Part shown: one piece after another, positions 8,773-18,919 of the stretch | Layout of the letters: every line of letters begins with the position of its first letter | Numbering within the stretch: position 1 is the first letter of the stretch | NCBI RefSeq assembly: GCF_016786215.1 | Contig: NZ_JADOBG010000015.1 | Location: 1-64,000 of the forward strand | Length of the DNA stretch: 64,000 nt | Source: Legionella bononiensis | GTDB taxonomy: Bacteria; Pseudomonadota; Gammaproteobacteria; Legionellales; Legionellaceae | Direction: 5' to 3' | Notes under the pieces: model-generated | What the model was told of the DNA's origin: nothing | Databases searched by the model: none | Seen by the model: only the letters and a program-made list of their open reading frames with translations | Program-made: the position numbers and the translations under genes

Positions 8773-9315
8773 TAAATACTCTGCTCGTTTTAATCTATAC
8801 AACACGTGCCCAATAAGCGAACTCCCTAACGGTACTTTTGGATTGTCAAAATCATCTTCTAAATTAGTACGTAATCCAATCTTTTGCATTACTCGAATAG
8901 ACGGTTTATTTAATGCCGATGTAAACGAGACTACTTCATCCAAATCTAATTTCCTAAAAGCATGATAAAGCACTGCTTTGGCAGCCTCTGTTGCATAGCC
9001 TTGGTTCCAGTGCTTTGAGGATAAACGCCAACCAATTTCAATCGCTGGAGTAAAATGAGCTTGAAATGTTGCAGTAAATAAACCTACAAAACCAATCATT
9101 TCACCAGTATTTTTAATTTCAGCAGCATATAGGGAGAAGTTTTTTTCTTCTTGATGAGAAATGATTTTATCTATGAATGCAATGGTTTCTTCCCGCGTGG
9201 GTATGGCTGGAAAAAACTGCATTACTTTTGGGTCCTGGTTAATGGCAATTAATCATTCCACATCCTTTTCTTGAAAAGTCCGTAGAAATAATCGTTTTGT
9301 TTCTAATATTCTCAT
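8758..9315 (-). pseudogene. GNAT acetyltransferase (RimJ/RimL type) with an in-frame stop
   Basis: The intact part (8758-9222) encodes a GNAT domain with IGWRLSSKHWNQGYATEAA, the acetyl-CoA-binding motif of RimJ/RimL-like N-acetyltransferases. Read back to an ATG at 9315, the frame begins MRILETKRLFLRTFQEKDVE, the normal N-terminus of the family, and then meets TGA at codon 21 (9255-9253). It then resumes with LIAINQDPKVMQFFPAIPT. The gene is thus either inactivated by one nonsense change or re-started at 9222 without its first strand. It converges on the methyltransferase gene, with ends overlapping by 15 bases. Confidence 0.85.
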
Positions 9316-9325
9316 CTATATAACC

Positions 9326-10630
9326 TTATTGTTTTCTTAATCTAACACAACCTCTAAATAACTTCGCATCGCTGGCAAATTGCGTTTTATCGCTGCAATA
9401 AGAAAAAGCAAATCTGTTATCTGTTCGCTCTAGTTCTTCAGAACTATTAATGCTTTTATTACTAGAGGATTTATAGTGGTAAAAAGAAAACTCCGTTTGT
9501 TTGCTTACGTGATAAAGAAGACTTCCAAAAGCGGAACTGTTATCTGCAGTAAATTCAGACTGGTAAGCCAACAGCACATTTTTTAGCATTTCCAGTTCAC
9601 TATAAGCGCTGTTGCTTTGATTGGTTTTAAATGTATTAATCTTTGCAAAGGGGCATTGTAAAGGATAGTAAACACTATCAGCCTGGCCATTCAAGGCTGA
9701 TGGCACCATAATTGTTGCTGTGTATTCCAAGTCATAACATTCATTATAAATTTTCTGAATCGTTTTAACTGGAAAATATTGCTCATCAATTGCCGGCTTT
9801 ACACCAATACCTGATCCCATGCAAATATTAAAAATGTATTTTGCTGTATCCATGATGAATGGCGTAGGTCTGAAACGATTAATACTCTTGGCACTGAGGA
9901 ATAAATCGTTACAAGAAGCATCGTAAGTATTTTGCGTCAGCTTTTTCCTTAACGACTCCGAAAAATATAGTTTCAGCTTAAGCCATTTATCATTATATTT
10001 AACTTCATTGATAAACTGCTCGGAAAAATAAAGAATCTCGCTATACCAGTTATCGATAGTATTTTTATCCTTCAATATTTCTTTAAATACAAAATAATGC
10101 TCATAAGGAGATTTAGGTGCAGGAACAGAAACATTAAAATATTTCTGAATTCTTGAATGCTTCCTTTTACAACCTATATTCGGTAATAAAAAGGATGAAA
10201 GTGCCCCAGATGAGACAGAGAGCACATTGTTATCTACAGTTTGATCCTCATCAAAAATAACCTGCATATTAAAAATTGCACCAGGTCCCTGAACACAGTC
10301 TGGAAAGATTCGCTCATCTTCACCAAAATAATGCCATTCGCAAAACTTATCCAGTATTAAGCCCAAAGGTAAACTATTTTTGCCATAGCCAAGATGATTG
10401 AATAACTCATTATCTGTGTGCTTGCTGTCAATTTTTTCCATTTGACCACTGCTAGTTGGCAGATAAGCATGATTTTTAATACCGAAATGTTCACCAAATT
10501 TATAACGGGCCAAATAGAATGGTATTTCTTTGCTAGGCGTAATATCTTCAATGACACGATATATTGATTCGTTGACTTGCTTTACTTGATGCTTGACTTC
10601 ATCCCATGAAACTCTAGTAATTTTGTTCAT
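9326..10630 (-). CDS. Hypothetical protein, about 434 residues
   Basis: I do not recognise this protein. With the ATG at 10630 it begins MNKITRVSWDEVKHQVKQVN; a TTG start at 10651 would add seven residues. It has no signal peptide or obvious membrane segment, and it is rich in aromatic residues (for example FYLARYKFGEHFG and LDKFCEWHYFGEDER). It contains scattered cysteines but no clear metal-binding cluster. It is divergent from the peptide transporter and lies near the borosin pair, so a part in making or handling the peptide is possible but unproven. Confidence 0.75.
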   Translation of the reverse strand: MNKITRVSWDEVKHQVKQVNESIYRVIEDITPSKEIPFYLARYKFGEHFGIKNHAYLPTSSGQMEKIDSKHTDNELFNHLGYGKNSLPLGLILDKFCEWHYFGEDERIFPDCVQGPGAIFNMQVIFDEDQTVDNNVLSVSSGALSSFLLPNIGCKRKHSRIQKYFNVSVPAPKSPYEHYFVFKEILKDKNTIDNWYSEILYFSEQFINEVKYNDKWLKLKLYFSESLRKKLTQNTYDASCNDLFLSAKSINRFRPTPFIMDTAKYIFNICMGSGIGVKPAIDEQYFPVKTIQKIYNECYDLEYTATIMVPSALNGQADSVYYPLQCPFAKINTFKTNQSNSAYSELEMLKNVLLAYQSEFTADNSSAFGSLLYHVSKQTEFSFYHYKSSSNKSINSSEELERTDNRFAFSYCSDKTQFASDAKLFRGCVRLRKQ

Positions 10631-10760
10631 TCCTAAACACCCACACAGCAATTAAATATCAATTATCATCCCTTAAAAATCAGGATAATTGCAGAAAGGG
10701 ATTAAGTTTATCCATTTTTAATGGTAGAGTCACCTTCCAAAATAGTTTTAGGGAAAAAAT

Positions 10761-12242
10761 ATGTTGTTATCAGAAAAAATGCCAAAAGGAATCATGCCCC
10801 TGTATTTAATACAGGCTTTTTCAACCTTTTCCTATGCGATTCTATATTCCTCATTATCTCTGTTTCTCACTAAACAATTAGGATTGTCTAATACCCTTTC
10901 AAACAGCATTGTTGGGCTATTTCTAGCATTTAATTATGTTCTACATTTACTCGGCGGAGTAATTGGCGGACGATTTCTAAGTAACCGAGCTTTGTTTTTG
11001 ATTACCACAGGCGTACAAACCATTGGCATTTTATTTTTGGCACTTTCAGTTAAGTCACTGCTTTACCTTGGGCTGAGTTTATTTCTGGTTGGATGTGGCT
11101 TAAATACTACTGCATACAACAGCATACTGACACAGCGCTTTGCACCTGATGATAACCGCCGAGATAAAGCCTTTTTCTTAAGCTATTCCTACATGAATGT
11201 AGGCTTTTGCGCTGGCTATATCATAAGCGGTTTTTTTGATTACTCCAATCAATATCAAACACTGCTCTATGCCAGCATAATTCCAAACGTAATCACCCTT
11301 TTGCTGATGTGGGGTTACTGGTCGAACTTGAATGATCGCGATACTCCATTACTTAGAGTTAAAAGCAAAGCTTCACTGAATTTAAAAAACTCTATGGGAT
11401 GGGGAATTATATTATCTCTTATCCCATTCACCTTGCTTTGTTTTCATAAAGCCCAGTTCAGCAATGGGATTGTTGTAGGTCTCAGCGTTATTATGTTTTT
11501 TGTCATTTTATATCTTGGCTACCAACAAAAATCGACGTTGGATAAGCAAAAGATTATGACTTTTTTAATCCTGACAATAACATCAATCCTATTCTGGATG
11601 ATCTACTTCACAGGCCCAATGGGTGTAACCCTATTCATTAAAAACAATGTCGATAAACACCTGTTCCACTATGAAATGGCGACTCAATGGCTTTTGAATA
11701 TCAATGCCATCGTGATCATTATCGGTGCCCCTTTATTATCAATAGTGCTAACACGACTGCAGGCAAAAGGATACAACATATCAGTAACCAAACAATTTAT
11801 TTGGGCATTTCTGATATTGGCAGTGTCCTTCTTCTTTTTATCCAGCGGTATTCTCTCAGCCAGCAAGCATGGATATGTTAGTATTTATTGGGTGATGCTC
11901 CATTTTACCACGCAAGCAGTAGCAGAGTTACTGATAGGGCCTGTCGGCTACGCCATGATTGGTAGAATTTCCCCTCCACAATTACAAGGCCTGCTCATGG
12001 GTACTTGGATGATGGTATCGGGTGTATCAGCATCGTTATCACATTATTTTTCCAATGCGATGACCAAAGGGGAATCCGCAAATCCATTGCTATCCAATGG
12101 TGATTACCAGCATGTGTTTAACCAGCTGGGTATGTGGGCACTATTGGGCGCTATTTTCCTTTACTTGATCGCTAAAAGAATTAAGCCCGTTATTGAGTCG
12201 AAAACAGATTCAGGGTTCCCGGAGACTATAACAGCCACATAA
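10761..12242 (+). CDS. POT/PTR2-family proton-dependent oligopeptide transporter
   Basis: The 493-residue polytopic membrane protein has about 12-14 hydrophobic segments. It shows the POT/MFS pattern: an N-terminal MPLYLIQAFSTFSYAILYSS, then GGVIGGRFLSNR in the loop between segments 2 and 3, and DDNRRDKAFFLSYSYMNVG around segment 5. Proteins of this family couple inward proton flow to uptake of di- and tripeptides. GTTTTAGGG precedes the start. It shares a 130-base divergent intergenic region with the unknown gene. It may serve general peptide uptake or the adjacent peptide system. Confidence 0.88.
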   Translation: MLLSEKMPKGIMPLYLIQAFSTFSYAILYSSLSLFLTKQLGLSNTLSNSIVGLFLAFNYVLHLLGGVIGGRFLSNRALFLITTGVQTIGILFLALSVKSLLYLGLSLFLVGCGLNTTAYNSILTQRFAPDDNRRDKAFFLSYSYMNVGFCAGYIISGFFDYSNQYQTLLYASIIPNVITLLLMWGYWSNLNDRDTPLLRVKSKASLNLKNSMGWGIILSLIPFTLLCFHKAQFSNGIVVGLSVIMFFVILYLGYQQKSTLDKQKIMTFLILTITSILFWMIYFTGPMGVTLFIKNNVDKHLFHYEMATQWLLNINAIVIIIGAPLLSIVLTRLQAKGYNISVTKQFIWAFLILAVSFFFLSSGILSASKHGYVSIYWVMLHFTTQAVAELLIGPVGYAMIGRISPPQLQGLLMGTWMMVSGVSASLSHYFSNAMTKGESANPLLSNGDYQHVFNQLGMWALLGAIFLYLIAKRIKPVIESKTDSGFPETITAT

Positions 12243-12402
12243 AAAGGGTATCAAACGATAACAATTGATATAAGATAGAACAGAATTGCATTTTATCTCT
12301 GATCTTCTCTGTGTAAAAAAACTAATTTTATCGATATCACGGCTATGGTTTACTATTTTTCGGCTGGACTATGCCGTAATAATATGAAAGCGAGGATGTT
12401 AC

Positions 12403-12645
12403 ATGGAATGTTTTATCGAGGTAGCAGAACCTGTTATTGATGTTAAGTTTCGATTAAAGAAAGATACCCAGAGATATTTGATTGATTATATTCTGTCTTA
12501 TAGTGAATTGAGCTTTAAAGAGTTAGCCCGAATACTTGAAGCTAGCCCATTGGTGCTCAGCCAAGTGTTGGCTGGAAAGGAGTTTTTGGGACCTGCGAAG
12601 GCACATAGCCTCTTTCATTATTTCACCATGCTGATTGCACATTAA
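12403..12645 (+). CDS. Small HTH-like protein
   Basis: This 80-residue protein begins MECFIEVAEPVIDVKFRLKK. Its centre, SELSFKELARILEASPLVLSQVLAGKEFLG, has the spacing of a helix-turn-helix of the XRE type. GAGGATGTTAC provides a ribosome-binding site. It stands alone between the peptide transporter and the efflux operon. It could be a small DNA-binding regulator, but its target is unknown. Confidence 0.6.
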   Translation: MECFIEVAEPVIDVKFRLKKDTQRYLIDYILSYSELSFKELARILEASPLVLSQVLAGKEFLGPAKAHSLFHYFTMLIAH

Positions 12646-12948
12646 TGCTTTTAAGTTCTATTACTCAGATCTATTTTATCGTTTTTGATATTAATCATGC
12701 GTGCAAATTGATTAAAGTTGGCCGGTTCCTGAAATTTGAAATATCTCAAATTGATACCTAGGTTGAAACAGGCAGTGCAATAGAAACTGAGAAAGAATCG
12801 TAGTAAATAGATTTTTACATGAACTGGGGAATTGTTGGGGTCTTAATGCGCAATTTTCTTAATTCTCTAGTAGTGGGATGTATTCAAATCAAAAATAAAG
12901 GTACACTGAAACAATACAGTTTAGTATGGAATACTTGATAGGAAGGGA
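12646..12948. other. 303-base gap before the efflux operon
   Basis: I see no gene or RNA here. The region is AT-rich and ends with GGAAGGGA just before the ATG of the czcC-like gene, a good ribosome-binding site. It presumably holds the promoter of the efflux operon, but I cannot pick out convincing -35 and -10 boxes. Confidence 0.4.
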
Positions 12949-14196
12949 ATGCGCTATTTACTTTATTCAGTCCTTTGTAGTGCAATGAGCTTTGTGATGA
13001 ACGAAGGGCTTGCGGCTACTCCTTTTACGTTTAAACAAGCATTGGATATTGCTTATCAGAATAATCCCGAATTACAAGCCGAAATAGATAAAGCACAAGC
13101 CATGCGCGGGTATTTTATTCAAAGTGGTCTCTACCCTAACCCACAATTGACTTTAACTGCAGAAAATTTTGGCGGTTCTGGGAGTTATTCAAGTTATGAG
13201 GCCGCAGAAACAACTGCTTCGGTGACCCAACCCATACCACTAGGACATCGATTACAGTATTTGAAAAAGGCAACTTATGCAGATTATTTAGCTTCTCTTG
13301 CGCAAATTCAGGTACAAAAAGCGATACTTTATGTGGCAGTAGGCGTGGCCTATGTCGATGCACTCTATGCCGGGCAATGGCATCAAGTTACTAAAAAACT
13401 CATTCGTCTCAATCAAGACATTGTCAGCGCAATTGAGCATCGAGTTAAGGCAGGGGCAGGTGCTGAATTAGACTTGCGATTGGCTCAAGTCCGCTTGGGT
13501 GATGCACGTATTCAAGAAAATAAAGCGGAACGGGACGCCTTATTCCAGCGTGCAAAATTGGCACGCTTATTAGGTGATGGCTTGAGAGTGGATAGGCAGT
13601 TGGTAGACAAGGGGCTTCCAGGTATTTCTTTGAACTGGGCTGCGTTACTTAAACAATTACCGCGAAGCCCCCAGTTAATACAACTGCAACAACAACTACA
13701 AGCCAAACGAGCAACCATTACCGCTGTTAAAAAATCAGTGTGGCCTGATTTAAACATTCAACTGGGCGGCCGTCATTTTTCTGATGACGGCAGTAATGCG
13801 GTAGTTGCTTCTGCTTTTGCAGAAGTGCCAGTTTATAATAGAAATCAAGGTAAAATAATGACCGCAGAAGCGCAATACACACAAACGGCTCATGAATTTC
13901 AAGGAGCCCGCCTTGAGGTGCGTCAAAATGCCTATGCTATTTTTTTACAAGCGGAACAAAGTCACTATGAGGCCAACCAGGTGACGAATTCATTATTACC
14001 TTTAGCACGTAAATCAATCAAATTAGCACAGGATGGTTATCAAATGGGACGTTACACCTACGTTGAATTATCAACAGCACTTAATTCATTATATGAAGAA
14101 GAACGCCATTACCAACAAGCTCATGCAGATTATCATAAAGCCCTAATTCAGCTGACTGGGCTTTTAGGATTACATCCTACTAAGGAGAGTCAATGA
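12949..14196 (+). CDS. czcC: TolC-family outer-membrane component of a heavy-metal efflux system
   Basis: The 415-residue protein starts with a signal peptide (hydrophobic core to about residue 23, ending near EGLAA). It contains two outer-membrane efflux (OEP) repeats, with FKQALDIAYQNNPELQAEI and, later, SIKLAQDGYQMGRYTYVEL. It would form the outer-membrane channel of the pump. The end overlaps the czcB-like start by 4 bases (ATGA), so the three genes form an operon. The Legionella name for this kind of locus is helCBA. Confidence 0.93.
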   Translation: MRYLLYSVLCSAMSFVMNEGLAATPFTFKQALDIAYQNNPELQAEIDKAQAMRGYFIQSGLYPNPQLTLTAENFGGSGSYSSYEAAETTASVTQPIPLGHRLQYLKKATYADYLASLAQIQVQKAILYVAVGVAYVDALYAGQWHQVTKKLIRLNQDIVSAIEHRVKAGAGAELDLRLAQVRLGDARIQENKAERDALFQRAKLARLLGDGLRVDRQLVDKGLPGISLNWAALLKQLPRSPQLIQLQQQLQAKRATITAVKKSVWPDLNIQLGGRHFSDDGSNAVVASAFAEVPVYNRNQGKIMTAEAQYTQTAHEFQGARLEVRQNAYAIFLQAEQSHYEANQVTNSLLPLARKSIKLAQDGYQMGRYTYVELSTALNSLYEEERHYQQAHADYHKALIQLTGLLGLHPTKESQ

Positions 14197-15449
14197 AATT
14201 TCTAAAGTCATTCTTGACTCGCATATTTTTTATGTTCTTGTTATTGGGATACAGCTCTTTTTATTTATGGGCTGAAGAAGCCTCCCATGGCACAGAGGAA
14301 AATACTCATCAAGAAACTATGGAGAAAGGCCCGCAAGGAGGCCGTCTGTTTAAAGATGGTGATATAGCTCTTGAGCTTTTAATTTTTGAGCGAGGCATGC
14401 CGCCCCATTTTCGCGCTTATTTGTACAATAATGGTGAGTCCATAGCACCTAAGAAGGCGCAGTTAACCGTTCAATTAACCCGATTTGGTGATAAAAAAGA
14501 GACAATTTCTTTTATTCCTGCCGAAAATTTTTTACAAAGTAGTGAAGTGATTGAAGAGCCTCATTCTTTTGAGGTGAATATTCAATTGGAACTGCAGGAC
14601 AAACACTATACTTGGCATTATACTACTTATGAAGGTCGCGTTAAAATGGTTCCAGCTATTCTTAAGGCGGCAGGTATTGAAACAGCTAAGGCTCAAAGTC
14701 AAACAATTAAAACGCAACTTAAAGTCGTTGGCAAGATTGCACCCAATCGAGATACGCTTGCCCCCATCTATGCACGCTATTCAGGCATTATTAAATCAAT
14801 GACTAAAAACTTAGGGGATGAAGTTACTAAAGGGGAAATATTAGTCACAATTGAGAGTAACGAAAGTTTACAAAACTACACCATAAATGCACCGATGACG
14901 GGCACCATTGTACAAAAATATGCAACCAATGGAGAGCTGGCACAAAACAGCAAGCCCATATATGAGGTAGCTAATTTGGCTACTGTTTGGGCCGATTTTA
15001 CTTTGTATCGAAAGGAAGCGCCCTTAATCAAACAAGGCATGGAAGTGACGGTCACAGGAGATGAAGGAACACCAAAATCCACCAGCACCATTTCCTACAT
15101 TGCACCTTTAGGCATTGAAGACAGTCAGACAACGTTAGCGCGAGCAGTTCTTCCTAATGAGCCACGAGTTTGGTTGCCAGGTATGTATGTGAATGCCTCA
15201 ATTACTATTAAAGAAAAAACAGTCCCAGTTGCCATACTTTTGTCAGCCATCCAGCACATGGATGAAAAAGATGTCGTTTTTGTCCAACAAGGTGATTATT
15301 TTGAAACAACCCCAGTCGTACTGGGCGAAAAAGACGACCAATGGGTGGAAGTGTTATCAGGCATTGATCCCGGAGAGCACTACATCAGTAAAAACAGCTT
15401 TTTTATGAAAGCTGAATTAGGTAAAGATGGCGCAAGCCATGAGCACTAA
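14193..15449 (+). CDS. czcB: Periplasmic adaptor (membrane fusion) protein of the metal efflux pump
   Basis: The 418-residue protein has an N-terminal membrane anchor or signal segment. A CzcB-type N-terminal domain follows (GPQGGRLFKDGDIALELL, then ERGMPPHFRAYLY). The lipoyl-like half-motifs flank a short hairpin (YSGIIKSMTKNLGDEVTKGE and MTGTIVQKYATNGE), and beta-barrel and membrane-proximal domains complete it. It links the inner-membrane pump to the outer-membrane channel. The HGTEENTH segment and the HEH C-terminus are histidine-rich and may bind metal. Confidence 0.93.
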   Translation: MKFLKSFLTRIFFMFLLLGYSSFYLWAEEASHGTEENTHQETMEKGPQGGRLFKDGDIALELLIFERGMPPHFRAYLYNNGESIAPKKAQLTVQLTRFGDKKETISFIPAENFLQSSEVIEEPHSFEVNIQLELQDKHYTWHYTTYEGRVKMVPAILKAAGIETAKAQSQTIKTQLKVVGKIAPNRDTLAPIYARYSGIIKSMTKNLGDEVTKGEILVTIESNESLQNYTINAPMTGTIVQKYATNGELAQNSKPIYEVANLATVWADFTLYRKEAPLIKQGMEVTVTGDEGTPKSTSTISYIAPLGIEDSQTTLARAVLPNEPRVWLPGMYVNASITIKEKTVPVAILLSAIQHMDEKDVVFVQQGDYFETTPVVLGEKDDQWVEVLSGIDPGEHYISKNSFFMKAELGKDGASHEH

Positions 15450-15458
15450 GGATTGTTG

Positions 15459-18400
15459 ATGCTTGAAAAAATAATTCGTTTTTCCCTAAAACATCGCTGG
15501 TTTGTTCTGTTGTTTACGACAGTCATTGCTCTCTATGGCGCGTATAATTTCCAACGCTTGCCCATTGATGCGGTACCCGATATCACCAACGTGCAAGTAC
15601 AAATCAATACCCAGGCCTCAGGGTATTCGCCTTTTGAAGTAGAGCAGCGAATTACCTTTCCTATTGAATTAGCCATGAGTGGATTACCTAATCTGGATTA
15701 TACACGCTCTTTATCGCGCTATGGATTATCACAAGTCACGGTAGTCTTTAAAGACGGAACGAACATTTATTTTGCACGCCAATTGATTAATGAGCGGCTG
15801 CAAGAAGTAAAAGACAAGCTCCCGCCCGGAGTAGAAACCACCCTAGGTCCAATTTCAACAGGGCTAGGTGAGATTTTTATGTACACGGTAACCAATAAGC
15901 CCAATGTGCCAACCAGTCAACGTTATAATCCTACGGAACTCCGTACCGTTCAAGATTGGATTATTAAACCGCAACTGCGTAATGTCGAAGGTGTTGCCGA
16001 AGTAAACACCATTGGAGGCTATGAAAAGCAATTTCATATCACGCCAGATCCCATGAAGCTGGTTCGCTATGGGTTAAGTTTAAATGATGTGGTTGAATCA
16101 TTAGAGCGTAATAACTCCAATGTCGGTGCTGGTTATATCGAAACCAATGGCGAGCAAAATTTAATTCGAGTGCCTGGACAGGTACAAAACATTTCTGATA
16201 TTGAAAACATTGTTATAGCAAGTTTTGAGGGGACACCTATTCGAATTCGTGATGTAGCGGAAGTAGCCTTGGGTAAGGAGTTGCGCACAGGGGCTGCTAC
16301 GGAGAACAGCAAAGAGGTAGTGTTAGGCACTGTATTCATGCTCATGGGTGAAAACAGTCGCACCGTGTCTGAGCGAGTCTCTGCCAAAATGAAAGAGATT
16401 AATAAATCACTGCCAGAAGGCATCGAAGCGTTTACAGTATATAATCGAACCTTGTTGGTGAATGCCACCATTAACACAGTTAAGAAAAACTTACTGGAAG
16501 GCGCATTGCTTGTTTGCGTTATTTTGTTTCTTTTTTTAGGCAACATTCGTGCAGCACTTATAACTGCTATGGTGATTCCTTTATCGATGCTACTTACTAT
16601 TACTGGCATGGTATCTAATAAAATTAGTGCTAATCTGATGAGTTTGGGCGCTCTTGATTTTGGTTTAATTGTAGATGGTGCAGTGATTATTGTTGAAAAT
16701 TGCATTAAGCATTTAGGTGAGCAACAGCATGCGCTTCATCGTATTTTGAATTTAGAAGAGCGTTTGAAAGTCATTGCTTATGCAACCACTGAAGTGATTC
16801 GGCCCAGCATCTTTGGTGTCTTCATTATCACCGTCGTTTATTTACCGATTTTGACGTTAACTGGTGTTGAAGGAAAAATGTTTTTACCCATGGCTGAAAC
16901 GGTAATTACAGCGTTGCTTGCCTCCATGTTCTTTGCTCTAACTTTTGTTCCAGCAGCAGTTGCGATTTTTCTAAATGGGCGCGTACAAGAAAAGGAAAAT
17001 TGGTTGGTACACTACCTCTCCCTTACTTATGCGAAGGCCTTGCGCCGTTGTTTTCATGCCAGAAAGATGGTAATAGGAGGCGCGGTTGCTTTGGTCGCAA
17101 TGAGTCTCCTGCTTGCTTTTAGATTGGGTGGTGAATTCATTCCAAGCCTTGATGAAGGCGATATTGCGATGCACGCGATGCGTATTCCAGGAACCAGTTT
17201 AACGCAAGCCATTACCATGCAGCATTTAGTGGAAGAGCGGATAAGTCAATTTCCAGAAGTCAAACGTGTTTTTGCCAAACTAGGAACTGCTGAAGTGGCC
17301 ACTGACCCTATGCCGCCCAATGTTGCGGATACCTTTATTATGTTAAAGCCTCGAAAAGATTGGCCTAACCCCAAGAAAACCAAACAGGAGCTAGTCCAGG
17401 AAATCGAGGAAGCAGTCAAGCAAGTCCCTGGGAATAACTATGAGTTTACCCAACCCATTCAAATGCGCTTTAATGAGTTGATTTCTGGGGTTCGAAGTGA
17501 TGTCGCAGTGAAAGTATTTGGTGATGACATGAATACACTGCTCAAGGTGGCAGAAGCTATTAGTGCCCAATTAAAACAAGTCTCTGGTGCTGCGGATGTT
17601 AAAGTCGAGCAAGTCAGTGGCTTGCCACTTCTGACCATTGAAATCAATCGTGATGCTCTGGCGCGCTATGGATTACAAATTGGGACAGTACAAGATGCTA
17701 TTGTCATCGCTACAGGCGGCAAAAAAGGTGGTGAGCTTTTTGAGGGGGACAAACGATTTGATTTGGTAGTGCGTTTGCCCGAGAGTTTGCGCACCGATCC
17801 TAATGTTTTGCGCCAAGTATTTATTCCTTTACCACAAGCCAAAGATGGCGAACGGCATTTTATTCCGTTAAGTGAAATAGCCAAAATGGTGCGGAGTGAA
17901 AGCCCTAATCAAATAAGTCGAGAAAGCGGCAAGCGGCGGATAGTGGTCAGTGCTAACGTCCGTAATCGGGATTTAAGCTCCTTTGTGAATGAAGCCAAGC
18001 ACCGTATTGAGCAAAATGTCACGATCCCAAGTGGTTATTGGGTGACTTGGGGTGGGCAATTTGAGCAATTGCAATCCGCTTCTCAACGACTACAAATCGT
18101 CGTTCCTATCACCTTATTAGGCATTTTCTTACTGTTGTTTATGAGCTTTGGTCGAGTACGAGATGCACTCTTGGTATTTAGTGGCATTCCATTAGCATTA
18201 ACCGGTGGGGTATTTGCACTGTGGCTTCGAGGTATTCCCTTGTCCATTTCAGCAGGTGTTGGGTTTATTGCTTTATCAGGAGTGGCTGTCCTTAATGGCC
18301 TGGTCATGATTACTTTTATCAATAAGCTGCATGATCAGAAAAAAATGTATTTAAAAGATGCGGTATTGCAAGGCTCTTTGGCAAGGCTTCGTCCGGTTCT

Positions 18401-18611
18401 GATGACAGCTTTGGTAGCCTCTTTAGGCTTTGTGCCCATGGCTTTAGCCACCGGCACCGGTTCTGAAGTTCAGCGTCCTTTGGCAACGGTTGTCATAGGC
18501 GGCATTATTTCATCAACTTTTCTAACACTCTTAGTATTGCCTGGCTTGTATTATCTATTTCATGAGCGATATAAAAAACCATTAATTAAAAAATCCAGTG
18601 ATATCTCATAA
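15459..18611 (+). CDS. czcA: CzcA-type heavy-metal RND efflux pump
   Basis: This 1050-residue inner-membrane proton antiporter exports divalent metal ions. It has 12 predicted membrane segments, two large periplasmic loops and the N-terminal sequence FQRLPIDAVPDITNVQVQIN typical of heavy-metal RND pumps. Transmembrane segment 4 carries DFGLIVDGAVIIVEN (about residue 399), the D-D-E proton-relay pattern of the Co/Zn/Cd subgroup rather than the monovalent Cu/Ag pattern. The ATG at 15459, preceded by AAGG, is chosen over in-frame TTG codons at 15453 and 15456. It resembles the Legionella HelA family. Confidence 0.95.
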   Translation: MLEKIIRFSLKHRWFVLLFTTVIALYGAYNFQRLPIDAVPDITNVQVQINTQASGYSPFEVEQRITFPIELAMSGLPNLDYTRSLSRYGLSQVTVVFKDGTNIYFARQLINERLQEVKDKLPPGVETTLGPISTGLGEIFMYTVTNKPNVPTSQRYNPTELRTVQDWIIKPQLRNVEGVAEVNTIGGYEKQFHITPDPMKLVRYGLSLNDVVESLERNNSNVGAGYIETNGEQNLIRVPGQVQNISDIENIVIASFEGTPIRIRDVAEVALGKELRTGAATENSKEVVLGTVFMLMGENSRTVSERVSAKMKEINKSLPEGIEAFTVYNRTLLVNATINTVKKNLLEGALLVCVILFLFLGNIRAALITAMVIPLSMLLTITGMVSNKISANLMSLGALDFGLIVDGAVIIVENCIKHLGEQQHALHRILNLEERLKVIAYATTEVIRPSIFGVFIITVVYLPILTLTGVEGKMFLPMAETVITALLASMFFALTFVPAAVAIFLNGRVQEKENWLVHYLSLTYAKALRRCFHARKMVIGGAVALVAMSLLLAFRLGGEFIPSLDEGDIAMHAMRIPGTSLTQAITMQHLVEERISQFPEVKRVFAKLGTAEVATDPMPPNVADTFIMLKPRKDWPNPKKTKQELVQEIEEAVKQVPGNNYEFTQPIQMRFNELISGVRSDVAVKVFGDDMNTLLKVAEAISAQLKQVSGAADVKVEQVSGLPLLTIEINRDALARYGLQIGTVQDAIVIATGGKKGGELFEGDKRFDLVVRLPESLRTDPNVLRQVFIPLPQAKDGERHFIPLSEIAKMVRSESPNQISRESGKRRIVVSANVRNRDLSSFVNEAKHRIEQNVTIPSGYWVTWGGQFEQLQSASQRLQIVVPITLLGIFLLLFMSFGRVRDALLVFSGIPLALTGGVFALWLRGIPLSISAGVGFIALSGVAVLNGLVMITFINKLHDQKKMYLKDAVLQGSLARLRPVLMTALVASLGFVPMALATGTGSEVQRPLATVVIGGIISSTFLTLLVLPGLYYLFHERYKKPLIKKSSDIS

Positions 18612-18634
18612 TTTCTGGTGAGTCTGCCCTCTGG

Positions 18635-18850
18635 TTATCGTATCATTTTTAAGGTAATTGGTAAGACATCTATGAAGAAAACGACTGCAAAGAAAAACGC
18701 CGCAATAAGAGCGAGGTAAAATCCAAAATTTGTTATACATTTCATTTTGTGACCGGAACTTCCTGTAGCTAGAATCATCAAAATCAGTCCCATAAAAAAA
18801 GTAAATCCTAAAATGATAAGAAGGACATGATTTGAAAGAAGGGATGTCAT
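18635..18850 (-). CDS. Small two-segment membrane protein
   Basis: The 71-residue protein has two hydrophobic segments (about residues 8-28 and 43-63), with a short polar loop GSSGHKMKC between them. I do not recognise a family. It lies convergent to the efflux operon and divergent from arsR, so it could share metal-responsive control. GGAAGAAGAATG supplies a plausible start context. Confidence 0.6.
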   Translation of the reverse strand: MTSLLSNHVLLIILGFTFFMGLILMILATGSSGHKMKCITNFGFYLALIAAFFFAVVFFIDVLPITLKMIR

Positions 18851-18919
18851 TCTTCTTCCTTAAATATAACTATTCTCATTTAAGTATAGCTTTTTTAAAC
18901 AAAGACAACGGGCCTTATT

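Noticed and set aside
16133..16705. 190-residue minus-strand frame inside czcA
   Set aside because: It is an antisense shadow of a well-supported RND gene, with no start signal or recognisable protein pattern.
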